64,000 nt of DNA from Hyphomicrobium sp. (GTDB lineage: Bacteria > Pseudomonadota > Alphaproteobacteria > Rhizobiales > Hyphomicrobiaceae): the NCBI GenBank assembly GCA_019751875.1, contig JAIEMV010000004.1, positions 1-64,000 of the forward strand. The letters run 5' to 3'. Shown here one piece after another: positions 1 to 8,658 of this stretch; the first letter of the stretch is position 1, and each line of letters opens with the position of its first letter. A program made the position numbers and the translations under genes. A model generated the notes under the pieces. The model was not told the origin of the DNA, ran no database searches, and saw only the letters and a program-made list of their open reading frames with translations.

Positions 1-20
1 GCGCACGCCCCTCCTACAAC

Positions 21-171
21 GTCATCCCGGCGTGCGGAGCGAAGCGGAGCCGGCCGGGACCCAGACAAACCGCAACGGGACGAGTGTTCCAGCTCGGACC
101 TCGGTCGAGGACGCGGACGCGATGTTCTTTCCGCTCAACGTTGACTGGGTCCCGGCCTTCGCCGGGATGAC
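21..171. repeat. Palindromic repeat element, copy 1 (151 bp)
   Basis: The element starts with GTCATCCCGGC (21-31) and ends with its exact reverse complement GCCGGGATGAC (161-171). Inside, GGGACCCAG (57-65) pairs with CTGGGTCCC (145-153), so the whole unit can fold back on itself. The 20 bases in front of it are repeated in front of copy 2, so the duplicated block is larger than the palindrome. It resembles a MITE or a bacterial interspersed mosaic repeat. No transposase is visible. Confidence 0.8.
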
Positions 172-278
172 GGTGGAGGGTGAGAGCGCCGGGACGACTG
201 TTTTCGGGTATGAATGACATCGGTTTGGCGAACTCATCCCGATGACGTGGCAGCGCTTGCGCACGCCCCTCCTACAAC

Positions 279-430
279 GTCATCCCGGCGTGCGGAGCGA
301 AGCGGAGCCGGCCGGGACCCAGACAAACCGCAACGCGATGAGTGTTCCAGCTCGGACCTCGGTCGAGGACGCGGACGCGATGTTCCTTTCCGCTCAGAGT
401 TGACTGGGTCCCGGCCTCCGCCGGGATGAC
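279..430. repeat. Palindromic repeat element, copy 2 (152 bp)
   Basis: Second copy of the element, with the same 11-base inverted ends at 279-289 and 420-430. It differs from copy 1 by a few substitutions and one extra base. The flanking direct repeat (259-278) matches bases 1-20. Confidence 0.8.
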
Positions 431-479
431 GTTCTGAGGGTGGGGCGGAAGCCACTGGGGAGGTGGTGAGCAACCGCTG

Positions 480-812
480 CTACGAGCGATTGCGAAGGTG
501 ATCGAAAGGGCCCAAAGCAATTTCGCCCGTTGCGGGATTGTAGAGGTTGGTCCACTCGGGGTTCATGCTTTCGATGAGTCGGAGCTTCCATTGGCGATGC
601 CAGCGCTTCACTGTTTTTTCGCGCTGGATGGCTTCGGGGATGGTGACGTGGTGCTCAAAATAGACGAGTTGGTAAATGCCGTAGCGACTGGTGAAACCCG
701 GGAGCATGCCTTGGTCATGCTCTGCCATGCGCTTTGCCAAATCGGTGGTGATGCCGACGTACAGCGTGCCATTGCGGCGACTTGCAAGGATGTAGACGCA
801 GGGGTGCTTCAT
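480..812 (-). CDS. GIY-YIG nuclease family protein
   Basis: A 110-residue protein made of a single GIY-YIG (URI-type) nuclease fold. The N-terminus has CVYILASRRNGTLYVG, in which the YIL and YVG triads form the signature. A basic segment ending in ITTDLAKRMAEH follows, then FEHH and the EAIQREK helix carrying the conserved Glu of small stand-alone GIY-YIG proteins. The length is normal for this group, whose cellular role is unknown (DNA repair or a relict of mobile introns have been proposed). The gene sits between two complete palindromic elements on its downstream side and a partial one upstream, which suggests it travels with, or is tolerated beside, mobile repeats. Substrate and activity are inference. 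Confidence 0.85.
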   Translation of the reverse strand: MKHPCVYILASRRNGTLYVGITTDLAKRMAEHDQGMLPGFTSRYGIYQLVYFEHHVTIPEAIQREKTVKRWHRQWKLRLIESMNPEWTNLYNPATGEIALGPFDHLRNRS

Positions 813-882
813 CAGTTCTCACGCCATCGACGACCATTATTGGCAAAACGCGCCATGGCTGCGAAATCCGTCGCGCGGAGGC

Positions 883-913
883 TTGACTGGGTCCCGGCCT
901 TCGCCGGGATGAC
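883..913. repeat. Right-end remnant of the palindromic element
   Basis: About 31 bases from TTGACTGGGTCCC to GCCGGGATGAC match the right end of the 151 bp element almost exactly. No left end lies nearby, so this is a truncated copy. With copies 1 and 2 it brackets the GIY-YIG gene. Confidence 0.7.
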
Positions 914-1034
914 GAGCTATGGGGAGGCTTCGTCTGAGTTCCCCGTCTCCCCACTATGCCACCCCCGTCCCTTTCCAAATCACCCTTGGCCGTGCGATGA
1001 GGGCTCAAGGAAGCAGCGGTGAGATTGAGAGCAC

Positions 1035-3440
1035 ATGGCGCGTAGGCCCGAGACAGGGCGCAGAGGATCGGGTGGTTCTGGTAGCGGCGGCGATGAGCGG
1101 GGTCGCGGCGAACCGGGCCGCAGCAAAGGCCGAGGCGGCGAAGCTGGTTCCAAAGGCAAGCAGCGCGGAAAGAGCGGTGCGCCGCGGCCCGTCGGTGACG
1201 ATGCAATGCCGTCGCGCGAGCAGATTCTGCAATTTCTCGAAGGCGCGCAGGGCAAAGTCGGCAAGCGCGAGATCGCGCGGGCGTTCGGCATCAAGGGCGG
1301 CGACAAGATTGCCCTGAAGCGCCTTCTTTCACAAATGGCCGATGAAGGCACGCTGACGGGCGACCGCAAAGCGCTGCGCGAGAAAGGCGTATTGCCGCCG
1401 GTGACGGCGCTCGAAATCGTCGGGCGCGATCGCGACGGCGATCTGATCGGTGAACCGGTCGTGTGGAACCTCGAGGAAGGTGCGAAGCCGCGCGTGCTGA
1501 TATTGGCGCGCACGCTCGCGCGCATCACAGCGGATGAAGATCGCGTTCCGGGCGTCGGCGATCACGTGATGGCGCGGATCACGAAGCTCGACGAGGTGGA
1601 TGTCGCGGGGTTCAAGTTCGAGGGCGAGGCGATCCGTAAACTGCCGCGTGACCAGCGGCGGTTGCTCGGCGTCTATCGCGCGAATGCGCGGGGCGGCGGG
1701 TCGATCGAGCCGATAAATCGCAAGGAACTGAAGTCCTGGCCGGTGCACAAGGGTGACGAGAAAGACGCCAAGGACGGCGACCTCGTGCGCTTTGAACTAG
1801 CGAAGACGGGACGGTTCACGACGCCTCGCGCGCGCATCGTGGAAGCGCTCGGCAATCCCGAAGACGAGCGCAAGGTGTCGCTGATCGCGGTTCATGCGCA
1901 CGGCATTCCGGATGACTTCCCCGAGAGCGTCATCGACGAGACGCGGGATCTGAAGCCGCCGCAGTTGGCTGGTCGGACGGATTTGCGCGGCATTCCGCTG
2001 CTCACGATCGACCCCGTGGATGCACGCGATCACGACGACGCCGTTTATGCGGAAGCCGATCAAGATCCGAAAAACCCGGGCGGGCACATCGTGATCGTCG
2101 CGATTGCGGATGTGTCGCATTATGTGCGGTCGGGAACACGGCTCGATCGCGAGGCGCAGATCCGCGGCAACTCGGTTTACTTTCCCGATCGCGTCGTGCC
2201 GATGCTGCCGGAGAAGATCTCCAACGATCTGTGCTCGCTGCGCGAGGGCGAGGATCGTGCATGCCTTGCGGTGCGCATGGTCTACGATAGCCATGGCGAC
2301 AAGCGCGGGCATACGTTCCTGCGCGCGATGATGCGTTCAGCGGCGAAACTCTCCTACCAACAGGCACAGGCGGCGTTCGACGGCAATCCGGATGAGAAGG
2401 CCGCGCCGCTGATGGAAGCGGCGCTGAAGCCGCTGTGGGCGGCTTATCAGGCGCTCAAAGCCGCGCGTGACCGGCGCGAACCGCTTGATCTCGACTTGCC
2501 GGAGCGGAAGATCCGCCTCGACGAGAATGGGCGAATTGCCGGCGTGTTTATTCCCGAACGGCTGGAAGCGCACAAGCTCATCGAAGAGATGATGATCCAG
2601 GCGAATGTCGCCGCCGCCGAGAGTTTGGAACAGCGGAAGTCGCCGCTCGTCTATCGTATCCACGATGCACCGTCGAAAGAGAAGCTGAAGTCGTTGCGCG
2701 ATTTTCTCGAGACGCTCGATCTCGAAATCCCGCCGCATGGGTCATTAAAGCCCGGTGCGTTCAACAAGGTGCTGTCGGCTGCCAAGTCGCTGCCGGTGCC
2801 CGAACTCGTCAACGAAGTGATCCTCCGATCGCAGGCGCAGGCGGAGTACAATCCCGAAAACATCGGGCACTTCGGATTGAACCTCGCGCGTTATGCGCAT
2901 TTTACCTCGCCCATCCGGCGCTACGCGGATTTGCTCGTGCACCGGGCGCTCATCCGCGCCTTGAAGCTTGGCGATGGTGGTTTGGCGGATGAGGAGATCC
3001 CGCGGTTGGCGGCGATCGCGCAGTCGATCTCGGATGCGGAGCGGCGCGCGATGGCGGCCGAACGCGAGACGATCGATCGGCTCGTTGCGCTGCATCTTGC
3101 GGATCGGATCGGCGCCGTGTTCGCGGCGCGGATCGGCGGCGTGACGCGGTCGGGGCTGTTCGTGCGGCTGAAGGAGACGGGGGCCGACGGCTTCGTGCCG
3201 ATCTCCACGCTGGGGCAGGATTACTTTCATCACGTCGAGGAGGCCCACGCGCTCGTGGGCAGCCGTACCGGCGTGACGTTCAGGCTCGGCGATGATGTCG
3301 AGGTCAAGCTCGTGGAGGCGATCCCGTCGGCGGGAGCGTTGCGGTTTGAAATGATGTCGGAAGGTCACCGGCACGTACTGAAGGCTGTGAAAGGTCCGCG
3401 CGGGCGGCACATGACGCGGCAACGGCGACCGCGCCGATAG
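1035..3440 (+). CDS. rnr: Ribonuclease R
   Basis: An 801-residue processive 3'-to-5' exoribonuclease that degrades structured RNA and takes part in rRNA and tmRNA-linked quality control. The first 55 or so residues are a Gly/Arg/Lys-rich tail, then a winged-helix region (about 57-110) and cold-shock domains. The RNB catalytic core carries TIDPVDARDHDDAV near residue 323, whose aspartates bind the two metal ions. A C-terminal S1 domain (VFAARIGGVTRSGLFVRL, about 695 onward) and a basic tail ending RQRRPRR follow. Length is normal for alphaproteobacterial RNase R. The ATG has a GAGA-type purine stretch a few bases upstream. The next gene (DUF983) follows within 63 bp and is probably cotranscribed. 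Confidence 0.96.
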   Translation: MARRPETGRRGSGGSGSGGDERGRGEPGRSKGRGGEAGSKGKQRGKSGAPRPVGDDAMPSREQILQFLEGAQGKVGKREIARAFGIKGGDKIALKRLLSQMADEGTLTGDRKALREKGVLPPVTALEIVGRDRDGDLIGEPVVWNLEEGAKPRVLILARTLARITADEDRVPGVGDHVMARITKLDEVDVAGFKFEGEAIRKLPRDQRRLLGVYRANARGGGSIEPINRKELKSWPVHKGDEKDAKDGDLVRFELAKTGRFTTPRARIVEALGNPEDERKVSLIAVHAHGIPDDFPESVIDETRDLKPPQLAGRTDLRGIPLLTIDPVDARDHDDAVYAEADQDPKNPGGHIVIVAIADVSHYVRSGTRLDREAQIRGNSVYFPDRVVPMLPEKISNDLCSLREGEDRACLAVRMVYDSHGDKRGHTFLRAMMRSAAKLSYQQAQAAFDGNPDEKAAPLMEAALKPLWAAYQALKAARDRREPLDLDLPERKIRLDENGRIAGVFIPERLEAHKLIEEMMIQANVAAAESLEQRKSPLVYRIHDAPSKEKLKSLRDFLETLDLEIPPHGSLKPGAFNKVLSAAKSLPVPELVNEVILRSQAQAEYNPENIGHFGLNLARYAHFTSPIRRYADLLVHRALIRALKLGDGGLADEEIPRLAAIAQSISDAERRAMAAERETIDRLVALHLADRIGAVFAARIGGVTRSGLFVRLKETGADGFVPISTLGQDYFHHVEEAHALVGSRTGVTFRLGDDVEVKLVEAIPSAGALRFEMMSEGHRHVLKAVKGPRGRHMTRQRRPRR

Positions 3441-3502
3441 ATCGCGTCTTGGTACCTCCGGCTTGCCTTGACCGCGGTCTGCTTCGGCACCAAGTTGGTC
3501 CA

Positions 3503-3946
3503 ATGGACAAGTTCTATACCAATGTGCCTGCCGACACCTTCAACGATCGGCCCTGGCCAAAAGCCGTCATGAACGGCATCCGCTGCACGTGCCCCCGGTG
3601 TGGCACCGGCAAGCTGTACGAAAGCTATTTGAAGGTGGTCCCCGTTTGCCAAACGTGCGGCGAGGAACTGCATCACCAGCGTGCCGACGACGCGCCGCCC
3701 TATTTCACAATGTTCATCGTCGGGCACATCATCATCGGTGGGCTCCTCGTGCTCGAGCAGACGCTCGCGCCGGCGACGTGGGTGCACCTCGTCATCTGGC
3801 TGCCGCTGACGCTATTCTTGAGTTTGTGGCTACTGCCGAAAGTGAAGGGCGGGCTTGTCGGGCTTCAGTGGGCGCTGCGCATGCACGGGTTCGGCGGCGA
3901 GACGGATGAGCCCGATCCTGAGCCGCAGCCGGCTTCGCAAGCGTGA
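3503..3946 (+). CDS. DUF983 family membrane protein
   Basis: A 147-residue protein with an N-terminal zinc-ribbon-like motif (CPRCGTGKLYESYL, then CQTCGEEL) followed by two hydrophobic segments (around TMFIVGHIIIGGLLVLEQT and LVIWLPLTLFLSLWLLP). That layout is typical of DUF983, a family of unknown function common beside rnr in alphaproteobacteria. The start at 3503 (MDKFYTN) is preferred over an in-frame ATG-like start at 3449, because the extra 18 residues look random. The C-terminus is acidic and short. It lies in a run of same-strand genes with rnr and the NUDIX gene. Confidence 0.88.
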   Translation: MDKFYTNVPADTFNDRPWPKAVMNGIRCTCPRCGTGKLYESYLKVVPVCQTCGEELHHQRADDAPPYFTMFIVGHIIIGGLLVLEQTLAPATWVHLVIWLPLTLFLSLWLLPKVKGGLVGLQWALRMHGFGGETDEPDPEPQPASQA

Positions 3947-3956
3947 GCCGGGCCGC

Positions 3957-4700
3957 GTGACGTCCTCCCTCCTCGTGCCGCCCAGCGCTGCAAAGGAATT
4001 CAAGGGTCGGCCGCTGCTCGCAGCCACGCTGATCGTGGTGGACCTTAGCGGATCGCAACCGCGCATTCTCATGGGCCGGCGGCGGCCGGATGCGGTGTTT
4101 CTGCCGGGCAAGTATGTGTTCCCGGGCGGGCGGGTCGAACGCAGCGATGGTGACGTGGCGACGGCCGGCGCTTTGTCGGCGCATGATCTGGGTTGCCTGA
4201 AGCGTGGCGTCCGGCATGCCGATCCGGAGCGTGGGTTGCGCGCCTTCGTCAGCGCAGCGATCCGGGAGACGTTCGAGGAGACCGGCTATCTGGTTTCGGT
4301 CGATGGCCCTGTCGAGGCCGACGCGTTGCAGTCGGGCTGGAATGCCTTGCTGGAATCCGGCGTTCGGCCCGATCTCAACCGGCTCCGATACATCGCGCGG
4401 GCGATCACCCCACCGGGGCGGCCCAGGCGATATGATACGCGCTTCTTTCTGGCGGAGGCATCCGCCGTGCATTGTGTCGTCTCGCGCACCGATGGGGAAC
4501 TGTCCGAGATCGGGTGGTTTGGCCTGGACCAGGTTTCGGACCACGACCTACCCTCCATCACACGCATGGTGTTGGCGGACCTCAAGGTGGCCCTCGACGG
4601 TACGAGCGCGCCCGAGATCCCCTTCTATTTCTGGCGTTCGGGGGCGTTCCGGCGGGCCGTGCTGAAGGGGCGCGGCTCGTCGCTCAGCGGCGCCGCTTGA
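3957..4700 (+). CDS. NUDIX hydrolase
   Basis: Hydrolase of nucleoside diphosphates linked to another moiety; substrate not predictable. The NUDIX core is visible: FPGGRVE, a long insert, then AAIRETFEETGYLV, giving the RExxEExGU catalytic helix that binds Mg. The insert between the GG and the RE helix makes the protein longer (about 247 residues) than small MutT-like members and resembles the coenzyme-A or ADP-sugar type seen beside rnr in rhizobia. The start is uncertain: a GTG at 3957 lies just after the DUF983 stop, while an ATG at 3906 would overlap that gene. Homologues usually begin near SSLLVPP, which favours 3957. Confidence 0.85.
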   Translation: MTSSLLVPPSAAKEFKGRPLLAATLIVVDLSGSQPRILMGRRRPDAVFLPGKYVFPGGRVERSDGDVATAGALSAHDLGCLKRGVRHADPERGLRAFVSAAIRETFEETGYLVSVDGPVEADALQSGWNALLESGVRPDLNRLRYIARAITPPGRPRRYDTRFFLAEASAVHCVVSRTDGELSEIGWFGLDQVSDHDLPSITRMVLADLKVALDGTSAPEIPFYFWRSGAFRRAVLKGRGSSLSGAA

Positions 4701-4775
4701 CTTCAAGCCGCCGCTCAGTATGTTCCGGCCTTCCCGCGAACCCGCGCGTCTTTCGTTTCTCGAAGGTTCTTCACC

Positions 4776-4943
4776 ATGGCTAAGCCCGTCACGCAGAAGA
4801 TCAAGCTCCTGTCGACCGCCGGCACCGGCTTCTTCTACGTTACGAAGAAGAACCCGCGCACCTCGACCGAAAAGCTCGTTTTCAAGAAGTATGATCCCGT
4901 CGCGCGTAAGCACGTCGAGTTCAAAGAAACGAAGATCAAGTAA
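4776..4943 (+). CDS. rpmG: 50S ribosomal protein L33
   Basis: A 55-residue ORF starting [16 protein letters not shown] and ending [10 protein letters not shown] is ribosomal protein L33, a component of the large subunit near the E site. Length and sequence are canonical. The form lacks the paired zinc-binding cysteines (C- type), as is common in alphaproteobacteria. It follows the NUDIX gene by 75 bases and ends facing pleD, in the conserved rhizobial order with rnr and pleD-divK. Confidence 0.95.
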   Translation: MAKPVTQKIKLLSTAGTGFFYVTKKNPRTSTEKLVFKKYDPVARKHVEFKETKIK

Positions 4944-5438
4944 GGTCGCAGCGCCAATACGCGTTATCGCGCCGTAACGGGCTGCGGTGCTTAGGTGCTG
5001 ATTATTCTGAAAGTTGGCCCTCACAAGAGAGGGACCAGGGTCCGTAACCGCTCGGCAGCGGGGTTAGCATTCCGAGAAGATCACGGACCCTGGCGTCGTC
5101 ACCAGACGATGGTCATAGAGGGCGTTGACGTCCCGCCTGGTATTTCGCGTCAGAACTCACGTACATCTCGCACGCAAGCCGTGAATTCATCGATGGTGGG
5201 ATCGGAGCGCCCCCGCGCCTTCCGTTCTTCTCGGCAGATTTCGCTCTTCTAGCGATTTTCTCCGGCCGGATCGTCTAGACCCACCCAACAGCTAAGAATG
5301 TGACAGAGGATTGGCACCGTTTCAAGAAATTCTCTTGACTTGTTGCGGCGGAAGTACGCCGTAATGTGAATCAGTCCACACCCGATTGTGGCGGCTGGCC
5401 CGCCATTTCACAATTTCCCTAAAGAATCAATGTTTTAG
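4944..5438. other. Intergenic region between convergent rpmG and pleD
   Basis: 495 bases with no convincing gene. The one notable structure is an inverted repeat: CCAGGGTCCGT at 5035-5045 and ACGGACCCTGG at 5083-5093, an 11-base perfect match enclosing smaller complementary stretches (AACCGCT with AGCGGGGTT). Because the flanking genes converge here, it may work as a terminator or as part of a small structured RNA. An in-frame stretch at 4995-5252 has no protein-like character. Confidence 0.5.
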
Positions 5439-6809
5439 TTAGGCTGCGTCTGCGGCGACGCGGTTGCGTCCGCGGCGCTTGGCAGCATAAAGGGCGTTGT
5501 CGGCACGTTTGAAAATCTTCTCGGGCGTATCGTCCGGGCTCTCCAGAGTGGCCAGGCCTACGCTTGCTGTGACCCGGATCTTGAGGTCCGCACGCAGCTG
5601 AAACGGCTCGGACGCGACCATGACACGGGTCCGCTCGGCGACCTGATAGGCGCGGGCGAGATCTGTTTCCGGCATGATAATCAGGAATTCTTCACCGCCA
5701 AGGCGGCATGCCAGATCGATGCCGCGCGTGTTCCGCTTCAAACGCGCCGAGAATTCCTTCAGCACGACGTCTCCACCATCATGGCCGTGAGTGTCATTGA
5801 CGTGCTTGAAGTGATCGATGTCGGTGACGAGGATCGACAGGGGCCTGCCGGTGCGGATGGATTCTTCGACAAGCGTCCGCAAGTGGCTTTCCATGTAGCG
5901 ACGGTTGTGGAGCCCGGTGAGCGGGTCCGTAATGGCGAGTTCGACGCTCTCTTCAAGCCTGTTGCGCAGATAGTCGCTGAACCGCTTGCGCTTGATCTGG
6001 GTTTTGATGCGGGCCAGCAACTCATGCCGATCGATGGGACGAATGAGGTAATCGTTGACGCCCATATCCATGCCGCGCAGCAGGCGCGCCTCGTCGCCAG
6101 GCTCGACTAGGATGACAATCGGCAGGTGGCGCGTGCGGTCCAGCGAGCGAACCTGAGAGCATAGGCGCAGGCCGTCAGCGTTGCTGAGGCTGAGGCTGAC
6201 GATGAGAAGATCGAAGTTGTGTTCTGCGAGCTTGATCAACGCCGCGTTCGGGTCGCGCTCGACAAATATGTCGTGGGATTTGGAGATGACTTCGACCAGA
6301 CGCGAGGCGGAGCGAGGGTGATCGTCGACCAGGAGGATGCGCCCGGCGCGCACGTTCAGTGCCTTCTGCAGCGCCGCGCTGTCGCTGAGGCCCAACTGGC
6401 GCGACGTGGAGGCGCGCATCAGCATCTCGTCGTTCAGCATCTTCAGGCGCGCGAGATTTTTGACCCGCGTGATCAAAGCAATGTCGTCAACGGGCTTGGA
6501 CAGGAAGTCGTCGGCGCCGTTCTCGAGGCCCTGCACCTTGTCGGAGGGCTGGTCAAGGGCCGTCACCATGATGACCGGAACATGCTGCGTGTCGGCGTTG
6601 CCCTTGATACGCCGGCAGACCTCAAAGCCGTCCATCCCCGGCATCATCACGTCAAGCAGGACGACATCGATTCGCTGTTGGGCGCAGATCTCGAGCGCGT
6701 CAGGGCCGTTATTCGCGGTCACGACTTCGAAATACTCGGCCGAAAGCCGGGCTTCGAGAAGCTTCACGTTGGCCAGAATGTCGTCAACAACGAGGACGCG
6801 GGCGGTCAT
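5439..6809 (-). CDS. pleD: Response regulator diguanylate cyclase PleD
   Basis: A 456-residue two-receiver diguanylate cyclase that makes c-di-GMP from two GTP when phosphorylated, and drives the swarmer-to-stalked or polar development transition in alphaproteobacteria. REC1 has DD at 9-10 and the acceptor Asp53 (LLDVMMPG). REC2 (about 155-270) is a divergent adaptor lacking a clear acceptor. The GGDEF domain carries the active-site GGEEF with the RGID inhibitory I-site five residues before it, so product feedback inhibition should be intact. The start at MTARVLVVDD gives the family length; a longer ORF upstream runs into divK and was rejected. It lies 35 bases downstream of divK, the usual operon. 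Confidence 0.96.
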   Translation of the reverse strand: MTARVLVVDDILANVKLLEARLSAEYFEVVTANNGPDALEICAQQRIDVVLLDVMMPGMDGFEVCRRIKGNADTQHVPVIMVTALDQPSDKVQGLENGADDFLSKPVDDIALITRVKNLARLKMLNDEMLMRASTSRQLGLSDSAALQKALNVRAGRILLVDDHPRSASRLVEVISKSHDIFVERDPNAALIKLAEHNFDLLIVSLSLSNADGLRLCSQVRSLDRTRHLPIVILVEPGDEARLLRGMDMGVNDYLIRPIDRHELLARIKTQIKRKRFSDYLRNRLEESVELAITDPLTGLHNRRYMESHLRTLVEESIRTGRPLSILVTDIDHFKHVNDTHGHDGGDVVLKEFSARLKRNTRGIDLACRLGGEEFLIIMPETDLARAYQVAERTRVMVASEPFQLRADLKIRVTASVGLATLESPDDTPEKIFKRADNALYAAKRRGRNRVAADAA

Positions 6810-6844
6810 GGAACAGGTACTCGGTACTCGAACAGAGGGCTGGG

Positions 6845-7231
6845 CTAGGCGCGTTGAGCTTTGGCAAATCGGTTGATCGTTTCGAGGAACATCATGACTG
6901 AGATCGGCTTGGAAACGTACGCCTCGCAGCCGCCGGAGCGGATGCGCTCCTCGTCGCCTTTCATGGCGAAGGCCGTGACGGCCACAACGGGTATGGAGCG
7001 CAGTTCGTCGTCTTCCTTCAGCCATTTCGTCACTTCAAGGCCGGACACCTCGGGCAACTGAATGTCCATCAGGATCAGATCGGGGCGATGTTGACGGGCG
7101 AGCGCGATGGCATCGAAGCCGTTGCGCGTCTGGATCGTGGCGTACCCGTGTGCATCGAGGAGATCATGAAAGAGCTTCATGTTGAGCTCGTTGTCCTCGA
7201 CAATGAGAACCAGCTTGCGGCCGTCCTTCAT
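6845..7231 (-). CDS. divK: Single-domain response regulator DivK
   Basis: A 128-residue stand-alone receiver with acidic pocket ED (12-13), acceptor Asp56 ([10 protein letters not shown]), conserved Thr in [12 protein letters not shown] and Lys in YVSKPI. DivK is the polar signalling receiver phosphorylated by PleC and DivJ that feeds into DivL-CckA-CtrA control of the cell cycle. The start MKDGRKLVL was preferred over an ORF extension of 16 residues because it gives the family length. It is the first gene of divK-pleD, and the CtrA and SciP genes it helps control are also in this window. Confidence 0.95.
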   Translation of the reverse strand: MKDGRKLVLIVEDNELNMKLFHDLLDAHGYATIQTRNGFDAIALARQHRPDLILMDIQLPEVSGLEVTKWLKEDDELRSIPVVAVTAFAMKGDEERIRSGGCEAYVSKPISVMMFLETINRFAKAQRA

Positions 7232-7424
7232 TGTCCGGGGGCGCTCCTCGACGGCCAATCCTTGATCTTGGTAGACCATTACCGGTTAATCCCACTCTAG
7301 CCCGGACTGTGATGCACCGATTCTGGCCGGCGGCGCCTTGTCCTCACTGTGCGCATGGAGCAGTAACCAACAGTTTAAAACAAAGATTTGTACCTAGGGC
7401 TCACCCTTCGTGAAGGTAAATGAA

Positions 7425-7736
7425 ATGTGTGCGCTGAAGTCAGGCCGGGCCAAAGCCCTTACCCGAGACGACGCGGAGACAATTGCGATCCGCGCCATCG
7501 GTTTTTTGGCGGAGGATTCGCGGCGGCTGGGGCGATTCCTGTCGCTGACGGGAATGGAGCCCCAAACGCTCATAGCTGAGGCAGAAACGCCGCCCGTGCA
7601 GGTCGCAGTGCTCGATCATCTGCTCGGCGACGAATCGTTGCTGATGGTCTTTTGCGGCCACGCGGCCATCGCCCCTGAAATGATCCCGGCGGCTCGCATG
7701 CTGCTCGACAGGACCGGAGCCGGAGGCGGCGTTTGA
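7425..7736 (+). CDS. DUF3572 family protein
   Basis: A small, mostly helical protein of about 103 residues, with AIGFLAEDSRRLGRFL and a central TGM segment, matching DUF3572, a conserved alphaproteobacterial family of unknown function found upstream of divK. It is divergent from divK. The ATG at 7425 is preceded by AAGGTAAATGAA, a usable ribosome binding site; a GTG at 7410 is the alternative start. The stop codon overlaps the TTG start of the following ROK kinase, so the two are probably translationally coupled. Confidence 0.82.
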   Translation: MCALKSGRAKALTRDDAETIAIRAIGFLAEDSRRLGRFLSLTGMEPQTLIAEAETPPVQVAVLDHLLGDESLLMVFCGHAAIAPEMIPAARMLLDRTGAGGGV

Positions 7737-8656
7737 GCGATCTTGCAGGCGTGCGCATCGGGATCGATCTGGGGGGGACGAAGATCGCGGCGATCGCCAT
7801 CGACCGCGACGGTCGAACGCTCGCTGAGTTGCGCCGAGCTTCGCCGCAAGGGGATTACGAGGCGACGCTCGTGGCGCTCGTCCGGACCGTCGAGCAGCTG
7901 GAAGCCGAAACGGGTTGCGGTGGGGCCCGCGTCGGGATCGGGATGCCCGGGTCGATCGCTCCGAGATCGGGGCGGGTTCAGAATGCCAATTCGACGTGGC
8001 TCAACGGACGCCCGCTCGCCGCCGATCTCGAACGTCGGCTGGGTCCGCGTGTACGGTTTGCGAACGACGCCAATTGTTTTGCGCTGTCGGAAGCAACCGA
8101 CGGGGCGGCTGCCGACGACACGCGCGTCCTCGGGGTCATTCTCGGCACGGGGTGCGGAAGCGGCATCATCGTTGCGCGGCAGATCATGGACGGACCGCGG
8201 GGCATCGGCGGCGAGTGGGGTCACAACCCACTGCCGTGGCCCTCGGCGGAAGAATGGCCGGGACCAAGATGCTGGTGCGGCCGGCTGGGTTGCATGGAAG
8301 CTTGGGTTTCAGGTCCGGCGCTCGCGGCTGACCATGCCCTCTGCACAGGCGCGGTGTTGGACGCAGCTCAGATTGCACAGCGCGCGGACGCGGGAGACGC
8401 GGCGGCGCGCGCCTCTCTCGACCGGCATGCCGATCGGCTCGCGCGCGGATTGGCCGCCGTCGTCAATGTCGTCGATCCGGATGTGATCGTCCTCGGCGGG
8501 GGACTATCAAAGCTCGCGCATCTCTATGATCAGTTGCCTCACCTCATGGCTCCGCACATCTTCGGCGAAGACGCTCACGTGCGTGTGGTTCCGCCTCGGT
8601 GGGGAGATGCCAGCGGCGTGCGAGGCGCTGCGTGGCTCTGGCCATCTGGTCCTTGA
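7733..8656 (+). CDS. ROK family sugar kinase (fructokinase type)
   Basis: A 307-residue ROK-family ATP-dependent sugar kinase. The phosphate-1 motif GIDLGGTKIAAIAID is at residues 9-23, the catalytic-Asp region FANDANCFALSE near 120, and the second phosphate motif GVILGTGCGSGIIV near 140. A zinc-type ROK signature is present with His in GGEWGHNPL and the cysteines of CWCGRLGCMEAW. This combination resembles fructokinase Mak and N-acetylglucosamine kinase NagK; the precise sugar cannot be read. The start codon is TTG, overlapping the DUF3572 stop, a sign of coupling. Confidence 0.87.
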   Translation: MSDLAGVRIGIDLGGTKIAAIAIDRDGRTLAELRRASPQGDYEATLVALVRTVEQLEAETGCGGARVGIGMPGSIAPRSGRVQNANSTWLNGRPLAADLERRLGPRVRFANDANCFALSEATDGAAADDTRVLGVILGTGCGSGIIVARQIMDGPRGIGGEWGHNPLPWPSAEEWPGPRCWCGRLGCMEAWVSGPALAADHALCTGAVLDAAQIAQRADAGDAAARASLDRHADRLARGLAAVVNVVDPDVIVLGGGLSKLAHLYDQLPHLMAPHIFGEDAHVRVVPPRWGDASGVRGAAWLWPSGP

Positions 8657-8658
8657 GC

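Noticed and set aside
4995-5252. 85-residue ORF in the rpmG-pleD gap
   Set aside because: No ribosome binding site, no family resemblance, and it overlaps the structured inverted repeat.
5335-5363. TTGACT-like promoter on the plus strand after rpmG
   Set aside because: No gene follows on that strand and the -10 is poor; antisense transcription to pleD cannot be shown from sequence.
7281-7299. CtrA box upstream of divK (TTAA half-site with CTAG)
   Set aside because: Only one half-site fits; the second does not match TTAA at seven bases spacing.
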